Shown piece after piece: positions 35,112 to 43,240 of a DNA stretch of 43,240 nucleotides. Location of the stretch: positions 1 through 43,240 of the forward strand of contig NZ_JAUOEK010000179.1 of assembly GCF_030540835.1 (NCBI RefSeq). The letters run 5' to 3'. Both the position numbers and the translations under genes were made by a program. Under the pieces are notes generated by a model. That model saw only the letters and a program-made list of their open reading frames with translations, was not told where the DNA came from and searched no databases. The number at the start of each line of letters is the position of its first letter. Within the stretch, counting starts at the first letter, position 1. Origin of the DNA: Flavivirga aquimarina (GTDB taxonomy: Bacteria; Bacteroidota; Bacteroidia; Flavobacteriales; Flavobacteriaceae).

Positions 35112-35481
35112 TTAAAGTGGTTTAGATATAACCCCATTTGTTAAATATTTCAGACCTGCCAGGTTTTAAAAACCTGGCAGGTCTTTTTAAACCCTCTTAA
35201 TTTCGATAAATCGAAATTGTCCTCCCTTTATAAAAGGGAAGAACAAGTCCAACTCATATTTTTGAATCTAAATTTTAACATGTAACACTCTTTTTTATTT
35301 TTTTCTGTGCTCCTCCTTAATTTAAGAGGAGAATGAATTCCAGTTTTTTAATGAAAAACTGGAAGAAAGAGGTGTTTTTAAATTATTACTAAATATAATT
35401 TTGCAATTCAAACAAGAAAATTTGAGGCAATAGAAAAAAAATTAAAGCTTGGAAAAACCCTGATAATCTAAAAATATAATA
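35112..35481. other. Repeat-rich gap between small lipoprotein and EnvC-like genes
   Basis: 370 bp with no gene. Contents: the 34-bp palindrome at 35151-35184, AATTTCGAT/ATCGAAATT at 35199-35218, CCCTT/AAGGG at 35224-35238, CTCCTCCTTAA/TTTAAGAGGAG at 35310-35331 and CCAGTTTTT/AAAAACTGG at 35340-35362. Any of the last two could end the minus-strand operon. Confidence 0.7.
35151..35184. repeat. 33-bp palindrome, copy 2
   Basis: Identical over 34 bases to 30324-30357. Followed here by a T run, so it may terminate the small lipoprotein gene. Confidence 0.9.
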
Positions 35482-36711
35482 TCACATCTTATAAATCCAT
35501 GAAGCCGGATTTTCTGTATTCATACCTTTGGATAGTGTAAAACTCAAAATGGTTTCACCATTTGAAGGGTTTGTAAAAACCTCTCCAATGACTTGTTTAG
35601 TTGATACTTTATCCCCTTTCTTAACGTTAACACTAGATAAGTTCTTGTATATAGTTAAATAACCCCCATGGCGAATCATTACTATGGGGTTTACATTTTT
35701 CATTTTAAGTATTTCGCTTACTTCACCATCAAAAACAGCTCTAACTTTAGCACCTTTTTGCGTAGCAATACGTACCCCATTACTCTTAATTGTTAACGAT
35801 TTATCTATAGGGTGCCGTTGGGTACCATAACCTAATCTTATAACTCCTCTCTCAACTGGCCAAGGTAGCTTCCCTTTGTTTGCTATAAAATTAGATGCCA
35901 AAACTTTTTCTTCGGCTGTAAGCGCAAAAGTTTTTGAACTCGCTGTTTTTCCTGCTTTTTTATTAGATTTTGCAATGGCTGCTTTTATAATGCGATCTAT
36001 TTCTCTATCAATTCTATTGGCTTCTCGTTGTTTTTGTCTTATTTGAGAGGCATATAATGACAAGTTCCTTTTAATAGATTTCATTAAAACCTCGTGTTGT
36101 TTACGTTCTGATTCTAATGATTTTTGAATCTTTTTGTTATCGGCAATTAACCGCTTTTTATCTTCTTTTTGGTTTTGTAAGTCTTTATTAATATCCTGTA
36201 ATTCGAATGTTTTAGACTTTATAGTTTCTCCTTGTTGTTTTTGGTGATCGGAATACTGCTTTATGTACTGTAATCGTTTATAGGCTTGTTTAAAATCATT
36301 GGATGATAACAAAAACATGATCCTGCTTTGTTTATTTTTACTTTTATACGATTTAACTATCATGGCTGCATAAGCCTCCTTTAACTCTTCTAGTTCGCTT
36401 CTAAGCTCCGTTATTTTTTTTTGGTTCGAATTAATTTTTCGTGTTAACAAATTAGCTTGCTGGTTGGTAACCTTTATCAGGTTAGACAGGACACTTATCT
36501 TATAATTAAAATCTTGTATTAATGATATTTGCGATTTTTCTTTTGATTTATTTTCGGCACGTAATTCATTAATTTTCTGGATTTCTCTACGTAATTCCTG
36601 CCGCCGTGTTTCCAGCTCCTTTTGCTTATTATTTTGGGAAAAAGCAAAAGAACTACATAGCAAAAGAGTTAGGAAAAAAAGTATTTTATATGAGGGTATC
36701 TTATTTAACAT
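35482..36711 (-). CDS. EnvC-like murein hydrolase activator with degenerate LytM domain
   Basis: 409 residues: signal peptide (ILFFLTLLLCSSFAFSQ), a long coiled coil (about 25-270, rich in K/E/Q/L) and a C-terminal M23/LytM domain (about 290-409). The zinc ligands of active M23 enzymes are lost: YGTQRHPIDKSL then NGVRI in place of HxGxD, and YKNLS in place of the HL-type HxH. This is the EnvC/NlpD condition, where the domain activates amidases instead of cutting murein. Last gene of the envelope operon; start overlaps the DUF4292 stop by 1 bp. Confidence 0.9.
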   Translation of the reverse strand: MLNKIPSYKILFFLTLLLCSSFAFSQNNKQKELETRRQELRREIQKINELRAENKSKEKSQISLIQDFNYKISVLSNLIKVTNQQANLLTRKINSNQKKITELRSELEELKEAYAAMIVKSYKSKNKQSRIMFLLSSNDFKQAYKRLQYIKQYSDHQKQQGETIKSKTFELQDINKDLQNQKEDKKRLIADNKKIQKSLESERKQHEVLMKSIKRNLSLYASQIRQKQREANRIDREIDRIIKAAIAKSNKKAGKTASSKTFALTAEEKVLASNFIANKGKLPWPVERGVIRLGYGTQRHPIDKSLTIKSNGVRIATQKGAKVRAVFDGEVSEILKMKNVNPIVMIRHGGYLTIYKNLSSVNVKKGDKVSTKQVIGEVFTNPSNGETILSFTLSKGMNTENPASWIYKM

Positions 36712-37478
36712 TAAAGTTCTATTTCTTTAAAACCTGAGGGTATCTTAAATGGAAACCGTAACGCTTCGTTTAAAGTAACATTTTTAAACTCTAAATTTAT
36801 AACTGTTTCTTCATTAGTTTCCAGAGCAATAACCTTTATTTTTTCCGGAAGAATCTGTTTTTCAACTTCTTGGTGTGATACGTAATCAATCTCTAAATGC
36901 CTGAACTCTTTTGGTTGTGATATTTGCTGTGATTTCACTTTAAAATGTGATGGGTCTAACAAAAAGAATATTTCAAAAAGTTCTCGTTGTTTTTTGGGTT
37001 GAAGCACATAAGTTCCGTTATCTACAGAACTACTATAAGTACTATGATCTAAATTGAATATAGCTTCTCCCAACAATAAATTTTGAACCTTTTGGAAGTC
37101 TAATTCGGTACCCAGCAAATCACTTAAATACTTATAATCACCATCAAAATAAGTATTATCCAGTTTATTATAAAAACTAACTTTTTCTGGTGTTACTAAT
37201 GCTTTTACTATTGAAAACGTAGCGCTTATCCATAAGACTTCATCTTTTTTTGCTCTAAAACTAACCGAGTGTGTTTGCGAATTTCCTTTTTGTATATACG
37301 TTATTTTAAGCGTAGACTTAAGCGTTTCAAAGTTAGGTGCTTGTTTTGCGTTTTCTTTTATTAACTGCTTCGTAGAAAGTTTATAATTAACCTCACCTTC
37401 GCTAATTGTTTTTGATGTTTTACAATTAAATACCAATAATACTAAAAGGGATAAAGTAAGTTGAGAACGTATTTTCAT
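36711..37478 (-). CDS. DUF4292 lipoprotein
   Basis: 255 residues. Lipobox in TLSLLVLLVFNCKTSK. The body (KSTLKITYIQKGNSQTHSVS, FRAKKDEVLWISATFSIVKA, FDGDYKYLSDLLG) fits DUF4292, a LolA/LolB-like fold family in Bacteroidota. It may act in lipoprotein or envelope traffic; that is inferred from fold only. One-base overlaps on both sides tie it to the TPR and EnvC-like genes. Confidence 0.85.
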   Translation of the reverse strand: MKIRSQLTLSLLVLLVFNCKTSKTISEGEVNYKLSTKQLIKENAKQAPNFETLKSTLKITYIQKGNSQTHSVSFRAKKDEVLWISATFSIVKALVTPEKVSFYNKLDNTYFDGDYKYLSDLLGTELDFQKVQNLLLGEAIFNLDHSTYSSSVDNGTYVLQPKKQRELFEIFFLLDPSHFKVKSQQISQPKEFRHLEIDYVSHQEVEKQILPEKIKVIALETNEETVINLEFKNVTLNEALRFPFKIPSGFKEIEL

Positions 37479-38839
37479 TAATTCGAATTTTCTAATGTTT
37501 TTGCTTTATCACTAAACGTTTTTGCTTTTGCTGTATTGTTTAATAGGGTATAGGCTTTACTCAACTGATTATAAAAATCTGTTTCCATTTTAGTATCATC
37601 AATAATATAATCTAATCCTGTTTCTAAAGATTCAATAGCCTTTTTGGGTTGATTTAATTGATTTAAAGCAACACCATGTACTAAATAAAAGAGGGGTTGA
37701 GACGGAAACTTTTGAAGTGCTTCGTTACTTTTTTCTTCAGCTAAATGGTACTTCTCAAGATCAATATACAATAACATGACATTTCGTAAAACACCAAAAT
37801 TATTTGTTTCCAACTTTAATGCGGTTTCAAAATACTCTAAAGCTTTTTCTTTGTTTTTTTTAGTTAAATAATACTGTCCTAACTCTATAAGTGTTTTGCT
37901 ATTATTATTGTCACTAACCATGGCTGTAGCCTCCACTAAATCGGTCTCATATTGTGGGTTATCTCCAACAAACTTCACAAAATCTGTCAATACTTTAAGT
38001 TTCGCTTCTGGTTTTATTTCATTGCTTTTAACTACTGTTTTCATAGATTCAATAGCTTTTTCTGCATCGTTATCATCTAAATAAAACTTATATAGTGCTA
38101 AATGCACTAATTGCGAATTCGGATTAATTTTCAACAGCTCTTTAGCTGTCTCAAAGGCTTTCTCTTTTTCATTGTTTTCGCTATATCGGAAAATTAAGGC
38201 CAGGTAATTAGATTCTTTATCTGGATGATTTTCTATACGTATTTCAAGGTTTTTTATTTGATCTTTTTTTCGTCCCGTTACTTCATAAATTCGGTTACGC
38301 ATCATATCTCGAGACACTGAAATTCCAAATTTTGAATCTAGCTCGTCTAAAAGCTCTAAAGCATTGTCATACTTTTTAGACCTAAGATAAAGTGATGCTA
38401 AATCTTCTTTATAATCCGGGTGGTATTTAACAAGTTGTTTAACCGTTTCTATGGCTTTATCATAATCATTCTGTGAGGAATAAAACCCATACAATTCATC
38501 TAAAAACCACTCATTATCAGGTTCTTTATTAACGGCTTTTTTTAACGCTTCTTCTGCTGCTCCGAAATTTTTAAGCTTCGCATAATTTTTACCTAGCTCG
38601 TAATATAAAACAGGTACAGAGTTATCTAATTCTATACATTTTAAAAGAGCTTCAACCGACCTGTCGTAATTCTCAATGCCTTTTTGCTTCAAGGCTTCAT
38701 AGAAATGTTCTTGAAACTCGTCTTCTACATTTCCTAAATCATCATTAGGTTTTTTGTTAAAATCTACTTGGGCATAGTTAGCCTGCGGAAAGCATAATAT
38801 TCCGATAACAACAAATAATATGTATATTTTATACTTCAT
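37478..38839 (-). CDS. Tetratricopeptide-repeat protein, exported
   Basis: 453 residues. Signal peptide (IYILFVVIGILCFPQANYAQ) then about ten TPR helices pairs through the whole length (VPVLYYELGKNYAKLKNFGA, AEEALKKAV; IELGQYYLTKKNKEKALEYF). A periplasmic scaffold. In flavobacteria the order TPR-DUF4292-EnvC is one I recognise, pointing to a shared envelope role. The gene follows a decayed GIY-YIG cassette; its ATG at 38839 lies 5 bp from the cassette palindrome. Confidence 0.88.
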   Translation of the reverse strand: MKYKIYILFVVIGILCFPQANYAQVDFNKKPNDDLGNVEDEFQEHFYEALKQKGIENYDRSVEALLKCIELDNSVPVLYYELGKNYAKLKNFGAAEEALKKAVNKEPDNEWFLDELYGFYSSQNDYDKAIETVKQLVKYHPDYKEDLASLYLRSKKYDNALELLDELDSKFGISVSRDMMRNRIYEVTGRKKDQIKNLEIRIENHPDKESNYLALIFRYSENNEKEKAFETAKELLKINPNSQLVHLALYKFYLDDNDAEKAIESMKTVVKSNEIKPEAKLKVLTDFVKFVGDNPQYETDLVEATAMVSDNNNSKTLIELGQYYLTKKNKEKALEYFETALKLETNNFGVLRNVMLLYIDLEKYHLAEEKSNEALQKFPSQPLFYLVHGVALNQLNQPKKAIESLETGLDYIIDDTKMETDFYNQLSKAYTLLNNTAKAKTFSDKAKTLENSN

Positions 38840-38843
38840 TTAA

Positions 38844-38860
38844 TGCCTGCGTAGGCAGGT
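38844..38860. repeat. Palindrome, left end of decayed cassette
   Basis: TGCCTGCGTAGGCAGGT, the same as at 40168-40184. Stem CCTGC/GCAGG, loop GTAG. Confidence 0.75.
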
Positions 38861-38872
38861 ATCTCATTACTT

Positions 38873-39107
38873 TTATCTTAATCTGTTGAAATTTAAATCC
38901 CAATTATACTAAGGTCTGACCAACTAAGATTCATTTCCATTTTCAAACACTTCAAAATAAATCAATTTATCACAATTATACTTTGCAGTAAACGACTTAG
39001 GGTATTCTTTTAGTTTATGTTCTTTTATTCTTTCTTCTATATTATCTGTTATACCTATGACTCCTTCTGGTTTGTTTGTCATAATTATAGACATACCAAT
39101 ATTTCAT
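38873..39107 (-). pseudogene. Decayed GIY-YIG nuclease gene
   Basis: Homologous to the intact gene at 40235-40546, in the same strand. Damage: a 1-base frameshift after codon 7 (MKYWYVY), a 6-base loss turning GVLYIGVTDN into GVIGITDN (the Tyr of YIG is gone), and a deletion of about 75 bp joining the KLIYFEVFENG part to the SWSDLSI part, with a stop. Flanked by palindromes on both sides like the intact copy. Confidence 0.9.
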
Positions 39108-39123
39108 GCATTTTTGCTATGAG

Positions 39124-39143
39124 ATTCCTGCTTCCGCAGGAAT
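39124..39143. repeat. TTCCTGC palindrome at stop codon of pyrophosphorylase gene
   Basis: ATTCCTGC-TTCC-GCAGGAAT; its last base is the first base of the stop-codon complement at 39143-39145. Confidence 0.85.
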
Positions 39144-40162
39144 TACTCTAATACTGAATAATCACCTATACTCACAGATTTGTATTCCCCGTTATATTTA
39201 ACATGATTACCAATCATAGCATCTTCTAAATTAGCATTTTTAATCGTGGTATGGGTTTGAATTAAGCTATTCTTAACATTAGAGTTCTCAATTACAGTAT
39301 TATTTCCTACTGATACGTAAGGCCCAACAATACTATCTTTAAGAATAACATTTTCACCAATAAAGCAGGGCTCGACAATAGTTGAATTTTCCAGTTTTGC
39401 TGAGGCTGATACTAATTGTTCATCGTTATCTGCTTTTAAAAAGCCTAGCATTCTTTTATTGGTTTCAATAGTTATGGTTTTATTACCGCAATCCATCCAT
39501 TCGTCAACTGTTCCTGTTTTAAAAACTTTTCCTTCTGCCATCATACGTTTTATACCATCGTTAATTTGATATTCGCCACCATTCATCACATTTTCATCAA
39601 GAATTTCTTGTAATTTTCCTTTTAAAACGGCTACGTCTTTAAAATAATAAATGCCTATAACTGCCTGATCACTTACAAAGTTCTCAGGTTTTTCGACTAA
39701 CTCTACAATTTCGCTATTTTCATTTAATTTAACAACACCATATGCTTCTGGATTGTCTACTTGTTTTGTCCAAATAACACTATCTGCGGCTGGGTCTAAA
39801 TCGAATTCAGCTCTAATTAATGTATCTGCATATGCAATAACTGCTGGTCCAGACAATGATGGTTTTGCACACATAATGGCATGACCGGTTCCTAATGGTT
39901 TATCTTGACGGTAAATAGAAGCTTTAGCTCCCAAGCTTTTTGCTAAATCTTGTAGACTTGAAACCACATCGTCTCCAAACCAAGCCGGATCACCTAAAAC
40001 AAAAGCTATTTCTTCGATAGGTTGCTTTAAAACTTTTGCAATATCTTTTACTAATCTATGAACTATAGGTTGCCCTGCTACTGGAATTAATGGTTTTGGT
40101 ACAGTTAAACTGTGTGGGCGCAAACGAGAACCTCGTCCTGCCATTGGTACTATTATTTTCAT
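39143..40162 (-). CDS. NDP-sugar pyrophosphorylase with beta-helix tail
   Basis: 339 residues from ATG 40162. N-terminal nucleotidyltransferase signature GRGSRLRPHSLTVPKPLIPV and the sugar-binding part DKPLGTGHAIMCAKPSL; the C-terminal ~80 residues are hexapeptide-type beta helix (CFIGENVILKDSIVGPYVSV). It makes an NDP-sugar for surface polysaccharide; sugar not known. An in-frame ATG two codons earlier (40168) is part of the inserted palindrome, so 40162 is preferred. Member of the envelope operon, downstream of an intact GIY-YIG cassette. Confidence 0.9.
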   Translation of the reverse strand: MKIIVPMAGRGSRLRPHSLTVPKPLIPVAGQPIVHRLVKDIAKVLKQPIEEIAFVLGDPAWFGDDVVSSLQDLAKSLGAKASIYRQDKPLGTGHAIMCAKPSLSGPAVIAYADTLIRAEFDLDPAADSVIWTKQVDNPEAYGVVKLNENSEIVELVEKPENFVSDQAVIGIYYFKDVAVLKGKLQEILDENVMNGGEYQINDGIKRMMAEGKVFKTGTVDEWMDCGNKTITIETNKRMLGFLKADNDEQLVSASAKLENSTIVEPCFIGENVILKDSIVGPYVSVGNNTVIENSNVKNSLIQTHTTIKNANLEDAMIGNHVKYNGEYKSVSIGDYSVLE

Positions 40163-40166
40163 ATGC

Positions 40167-40224
40167 ATGCCTGCGTAGGCAGGTATCTTTTTTGGTTATA
40201 CTTTATTCCTGTGAAAACAGGAAT
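40167..40224. repeat. Palindromes, left end of intact cassette
   Basis: ATGCCTGCGTAGGCAGGTAT at 40167-40186 and ATTCCTGTGAAAACAGGAAT at 40205-40224, two relatives of the TTCCTGC family in tandem. Confidence 0.85.
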
Positions 40225-40234
40225 CTCATAGTTC

Positions 40235-40546
40235 TTATCTTAATTTATTAAAATTTAAATTCCAATTGATACTAAGATCAGACCAACTTGGATTCATTTC
40301 TTCTATCAGATTTATTTTCCACTGCCTTTTCCATTTTTTGAATTGCCTTTCCCTTTTTTCTGCTTCACTTCCTTTTTCAAATTCTTCAAAATAAATCAAT
40401 TTATCGCAATTGTATCTTGCTGTAAATGATTTAGGATATACTTTTAACTTATGCTCTTTTATTCTTTCTTCTATATTATCTGTTACTCCAATATATAATA
40501 CTCCATTAGGTTTATTTGTCATGATATAGACATACCATTGTTTCAT
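40235..40546 (-). CDS. One-domain GIY-YIG nuclease (UPF0213/UvrC-like)
   Basis: 103 residues: only the GIY-YIG fold. VYI (6-8) and YIG (18-20) form the motif, Arg28 and His32 follow (IEERIKEHK), the catalytic Glu is in AEKRERQFKKW (about 66), and the end NPSWSDL is typical. All active-site parts are present, so it should be able to cut DNA with a divalent metal. No DNA-binding domain is attached. The gene is inserted between dut and the pyrophosphorylase and bounded by palindromes. Role unknown; homologous to the pseudogene at 38873-39107. Confidence 0.9.
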   Translation of the reverse strand: MKQWYVYIMTNKPNGVLYIGVTDNIEERIKEHKLKVYPKSFTARYNCDKLIYFEEFEKGSEAEKRERQFKKWKRQWKINLIEEMNPSWSDLSINWNLNFNKLR

Positions 40547-40562
40547 ACTTCTTTATCATGAG

Positions 40563-40582
40563 ATTCCTGCCTACGCAGGAAT
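40563..40582. repeat. TTCCTGC palindrome at dut stop codon
   Basis: ATTCCTGC-CTAC-GCAGGAAT, perfect 8-bp arms, ending the base before the dut stop-codon complement (40583-40585). Confidence 0.88.
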
Positions 40583-41017
40583 TTATTTCACCCCCGTACT
40601 ACCAAATCCTCCTTCACCTCTCGACGTTTCAGATAGTTCTTCTACAGTAATCCATTCTGCGCGTTCGTGTTTTGCAATCACTAATTGCGCTACGCGTTCG
40701 CCATTTTCGATAGTAAATTCTTCATTTGAAAGATTTACTAAAATCACACCTATTTCACCTCTATAATCGGCATCTATGGTTCCCGGTGCATTTAAAACGG
40801 TAATTCCTTTTTTTGCTGCGAGTCCGCTACGTGGGCGTACTTGTGCTTCAAATCCTATAGGTAGTTCAATAAACAAACCTGTTTTTACGATGATACGCTC
40901 TAAAGGTTTTAATGTTATTGGCTCTGAAATATCTGCTCTTAAATCCATACCAGCAGACGCTATGGTTTCGTAATGTGGTAAAGTATGGTTGGATTTATTT
41001 ATTATTTTAATTTGCAT
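40583..41017 (-). CDS. dut: dUTP diphosphatase
   Basis: 144 residues; trimeric dUTPase that hydrolyses dUTP to dUMP and PPi. Motifs: [50 protein letters not shown] and the C-terminal GGFGSTG arm, all intact. It lies between the flippase (32-bp gap) and the inserted GIY-YIG cassette, within an envelope operon. Confidence 0.96.
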   Translation of the reverse strand: MQIKIINKSNHTLPHYETIASAGMDLRADISEPITLKPLERIIVKTGLFIELPIGFEAQVRPRSGLAAKKGITVLNAPGTIDADYRGEIGVILVNLSNEEFTIENGERVAQLVIAKHERAEWITVEELSETSRGEGGFGSTGVK

Positions 41018-41049
41018 TCCATCTTCTGTCCTCCCAAAGGGAAGAAACT

Positions 41050-42480
41050 TTATTTATTATTAAACAATCTTTTTAATTGATCTCTTTCTAATAACACTAT
41101 AGTCACTAAAAACAGACACAAAAATACGGTTCCTATAAGAATATTTCTTTCAAAAGAATAAAAACTTAAAAAAGATAATAGTGTACTAAACCCAAGATAA
41201 AACCCTATCCTTCCAATAGCATAAGGAACTTTATAATGTTTTTTTCCTATTAAATAGGAAAGAAGCATCATAATACCGTAAGCTAAAAGCGTCGCATAGG
41301 CACAAGCCATAAAACCTAATATTGGAATATATACAACATTAAAAACTATGGTTATAATGGCTCCTACTATAGAAATATACATACCGTAACGGGTTTTATC
41401 TGTAAGCTTGTACCATACTGATAGATTATGATAAATTCCCAAACACAGATTAGCCAACAACACAATAGGAACAATATCTAATGCTATTAAATAACTTTCT
41501 TTTTTTATAAATATGGGTCGTAACCAATCTATATATGCTGTGACAATCAATAGCCCTAATGTACCAGCGATAGTAAAATATTTAAGAATCGTCGCATATG
41601 TTTCTTTGGCATTATCTTCTTTTGAATGATTAAAGAAAAATGGTTCTGCTCCCATTCTAAAAGCTTGTATAAATAGTGTCATAAATACTGCTAACTTATA
41701 ACATGCACTATAAGCTCCATTTACATATTCTCCCTTATAAACAGGTAATAACCATTTGTCTAAATTCTCATTAATTACAAAAGCTAGCCCTGCAATCATG
41801 ATTGGCCAACCATAATGGAGTAGTTGTTTTAATATTTGTAAATCGAACTGTAACTTACTTTTAAAGAAATATGGAGAAACCAGTAATAGGACTACAGTAC
41901 TTGCTATAAGATTTGCTATAAAGATATACTCTACTTTTTCATCTACTTTAAATAGGTTTTGCAGACTTTCTAATCCATATGTAGTAGACAGGAAAAGGAT
42001 GTTTAGTATAACAATAATAAATACATTTATAAGTTTTACAGACGCAAATCGAATGGGTTGCCCTGTTACTCTTAAATAGGCAAATGGTATAACTATTAAG
42101 GTATCTATTAATGTAATACCTATTAGTAAACTATAGAAGCTCGTATTAATGTGTAGTACTTGAGAAATGGAGTCTCTAAATACAAACAAAAGGATTCCCA
42201 AGGTTATAGTACTAAAAACAATTGAAATTATTGCTGTTGATAAGACTTTTCCTTTTTCTTTATTATTACTAAAAAACCTAAAAAAAGAGGTTTCCATACC
42301 ATAGGTTAAAATCACATTGAAAAAGGCCGCTACGACGTAAAACTCTGTGTTCTCTGAGTAAGCTTCATTAGGCAACACATCTGTATGTAAACGAACCAGA
42401 AGAACATTTATAAGGCGAGGCAATACAATTGCTAAGCCATAAATAATAGTGTCTTTAAGAAAGGTTTTGAGTAGCCCCAA
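41050..42480 (-). CDS. Polysaccharide/lipid flippase (Wzx/MATE-like)
   Basis: 476 residues with about 12-14 hydrophobic membrane segments across the whole length (for example [50 protein letters not shown]). The N-terminus [20 protein letters not shown], the MxAxF-type loop and the alternating charges fit the MOP superfamily of lipid-linked oligosaccharide exporters. Probably moves an undecaprenyl-linked unit across the inner membrane. First recognisable gene of the envelope operon. Confidence 0.88.
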   Translation of the reverse strand: MGLLKTFLKDTIIYGLAIVLPRLINVLLVRLHTDVLPNEAYSENTEFYVVAAFFNVILTYGMETSFFRFFSNNKEKGKVLSTAIISIVFSTITLGILLFVFRDSISQVLHINTSFYSLLIGITLIDTLIVIPFAYLRVTGQPIRFASVKLINVFIIVILNILFLSTTYGLESLQNLFKVDEKVEYIFIANLIASTVVLLLVSPYFFKSKLQFDLQILKQLLHYGWPIMIAGLAFVINENLDKWLLPVYKGEYVNGAYSACYKLAVFMTLFIQAFRMGAEPFFFNHSKEDNAKETYATILKYFTIAGTLGLLIVTAYIDWLRPIFIKKESYLIALDIVPIVLLANLCLGIYHNLSVWYKLTDKTRYGMYISIVGAIITIVFNVVYIPILGFMACAYATLLAYGIMMLLSYLIGKKHYKVPYAIGRIGFYLGFSTLLSFLSFYSFERNILIGTVFLCLFLVTIVLLERDQLKRLFNNK

Positions 42481-42560
42481 CGATTCGTTTTTTATTCTGC
42501 TAAAAATACGTTTTTAGCTAACGTAAACCAAAAGATATGTTTCACCTCTTTAATGGTGCA

Positions 42561-43049
42561 TTAGGGGTATTTTGCAGATACTTTTTTAGTGATATTTGAA
42601 ATCTTATAATACAGTGTCTTCTTTCCTTTCTTATAACTAACTATGCATTCTGCATCACTCAATTTAAAAGGTATGCTTTTAGACGCTTCTGGGGCTTTAT
42701 TTCCATATTCTGCTAATGGATCGCTACTCATAATAATATCGTGTTTTTTGTTGGCTTTAGATTTAAAGCGCCCAACGAAAACCGACTCATTCTTTAATTC
42801 TAACTTTACTTGCTGTCCTTTAAAATACAGACTGTCCAAAACGATATGGTTAGGATTTGATTTTATTGGAATATATAGATTATAACCAGCTCCACCTCCT
42901 TTAACTCCCGAAACCCAATGTTGGTAATAAACATCATCTATTTCTAGGGGCAACTTATCTTCTAATTTTTGGGTACTTGCGCATTGTGAAAAACCAACGA
43001 TGATTAATAAAAACAATAATAAGTTTAGTATATTTTTTAATGATTTCAT
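42561..43049 (-). CDS. Lipoprotein of unknown function
   Basis: 162 residues. Lipobox in LLLFLLIIVGFSQCASTQK. Mature part begins LEIDDVYYQHWVSGVKGGGA and has beta-strand segments and a conserved look (YNLYIPIKSNPNHIVLDSLY, FKGQQVKLELKN) seen in flavobacterial hypothetical lipoproteins. It is 80 bp upstream of the flippase and could start the same transcript. No function known. Confidence 0.8.
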   Translation of the reverse strand: MKSLKNILNLLLFLLIIVGFSQCASTQKLEDKLPLEIDDVYYQHWVSGVKGGGAGYNLYIPIKSNPNHIVLDSLYFKGQQVKLELKNESVFVGRFKSKANKKHDIIMSSDPLAEYGNKAPEASKSIPFKLSDAECIVSYKKGKKTLYYKISNITKKVSAKYP

Positions 43050-43100
43050 TTTTATTAATTTAATATTATAAATATACTATTTGCAAAATGAATGCCATAA

Positions 43101-43136
43101 AAAAAAGCCTCCAAAATACATGTCTGGAGACTTTTT
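43101..43136. terminator. Hairpin terminator near window end
   Basis: AAAAAG-C-CTCCA and TGGAG-A-CTTTTT arms with one mismatch and a short loop. It lies upstream of the lipoprotein gene, so it probably ends a minus-strand gene outside the window. Confidence 0.75.
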
Positions 43137-43240
43137 AAAGAGCACATAAGTTTTTCAAACCTGCTTCACAACAAATAGAATTCTATAAATTAAGATAGGT
43201 TTATATTACTTTTTTACAAATTTTCTAACTGCAATTTTTC

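Noticed and set aside
40235-40546. GIY-YIG gene as a homing endonuclease in an intron or as a defence nuclease
   Set aside because: It is not inside a coding sequence or intron, has no DNA-binding or partner domain, and no methylase or defence gene is close.

Overview
This window is a piece of the chromosome of a marine-type member of the Flavobacteriaceae (Bacteroidota). The evidence is the low GC content, the gliding-motility lipoprotein GldH, DUF4292, DUF6090-like and DUF1569-like proteins, sigma/anti-sigma pairs of flavobacterial type, promoters of the TTG / TAnnTTTG form, few Shine-Dalgarno sites, and many short palindromic repeats of the kind scattered through flavobacterial genomes. 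I see no tRNA, rRNA, CRISPR array, prophage or recognisable defence island. Most genes are housekeeping.

Layout. 1-2.3 kb: dispersed repeat, S66 LD-carboxypeptidase, a broken DUF1569 remnant, a HEAT-repeat protein. 2.3-7.9 kb (minus): an ECF sigma factor with a very large anti-sigma-like membrane protein that carries duplicated modules and a TonB-C-like domain, then a DksA-type zinc finger protein, a DUF6090-like membrane protein and a TerB/DnaJ protein. 7.9-13.3 kb: bacilliredoxin, a lipoprotein, an acyltransferase and acyl-ACP desaturase lipid pair, two AraC regulators and an HD phosphohydrolase. 13.5-15.3 kb: a secreted protein and a PA0069-type radical SAM protein. 15.5-22.1 kb (minus): ricT-like, gldH and two tandem PBP1A genes, with a piece of gldH trapped between the two copies. 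22.2-24.7 kb (minus): trhO-trhP-ferredoxin, both known routes to 5-hydroxyuridine-34 in tRNA in one operon. 25.3-29.1 kb: recA, a lipoprotein and a second ECF sigma/membrane protein pair. 29.2-35.1 kb: PlsC-like acyltransferase, GlsB-like protein, trpS, dprA, HU/SPOR protein, acyl-CoA thioesterase, small lipoprotein. 35.5-43.0 kb (minus): an envelope operon (flippase, dut, NDP-sugar pyrophosphorylase, TPR protein, DUF4292 lipoprotein, EnvC-like protein) and a lipoprotein.

The most unusual content lies between the genes. A palindrome of the form TTCCTGC-N4-GCAGGAA recurs at 31.5-31.9, 38.8-39.1 and 40.2-40.6 kb. In three cases it starts exactly at the stop codon of a neighbouring gene. Two cassettes made of this palindrome family flanking a one-domain GIY-YIG nuclease gene sit in the envelope operon; one is intact and one is decayed. 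In the trpS-dprA gap, two copies of the palindrome are interrupted at their centre, one of them by a 224-bp MITE-like element with inverted termini and a 10-bp target duplication. I propose, as inference, that GIY-YIG nuclease genes and these palindromes form a REP-like mobile or domesticated system.
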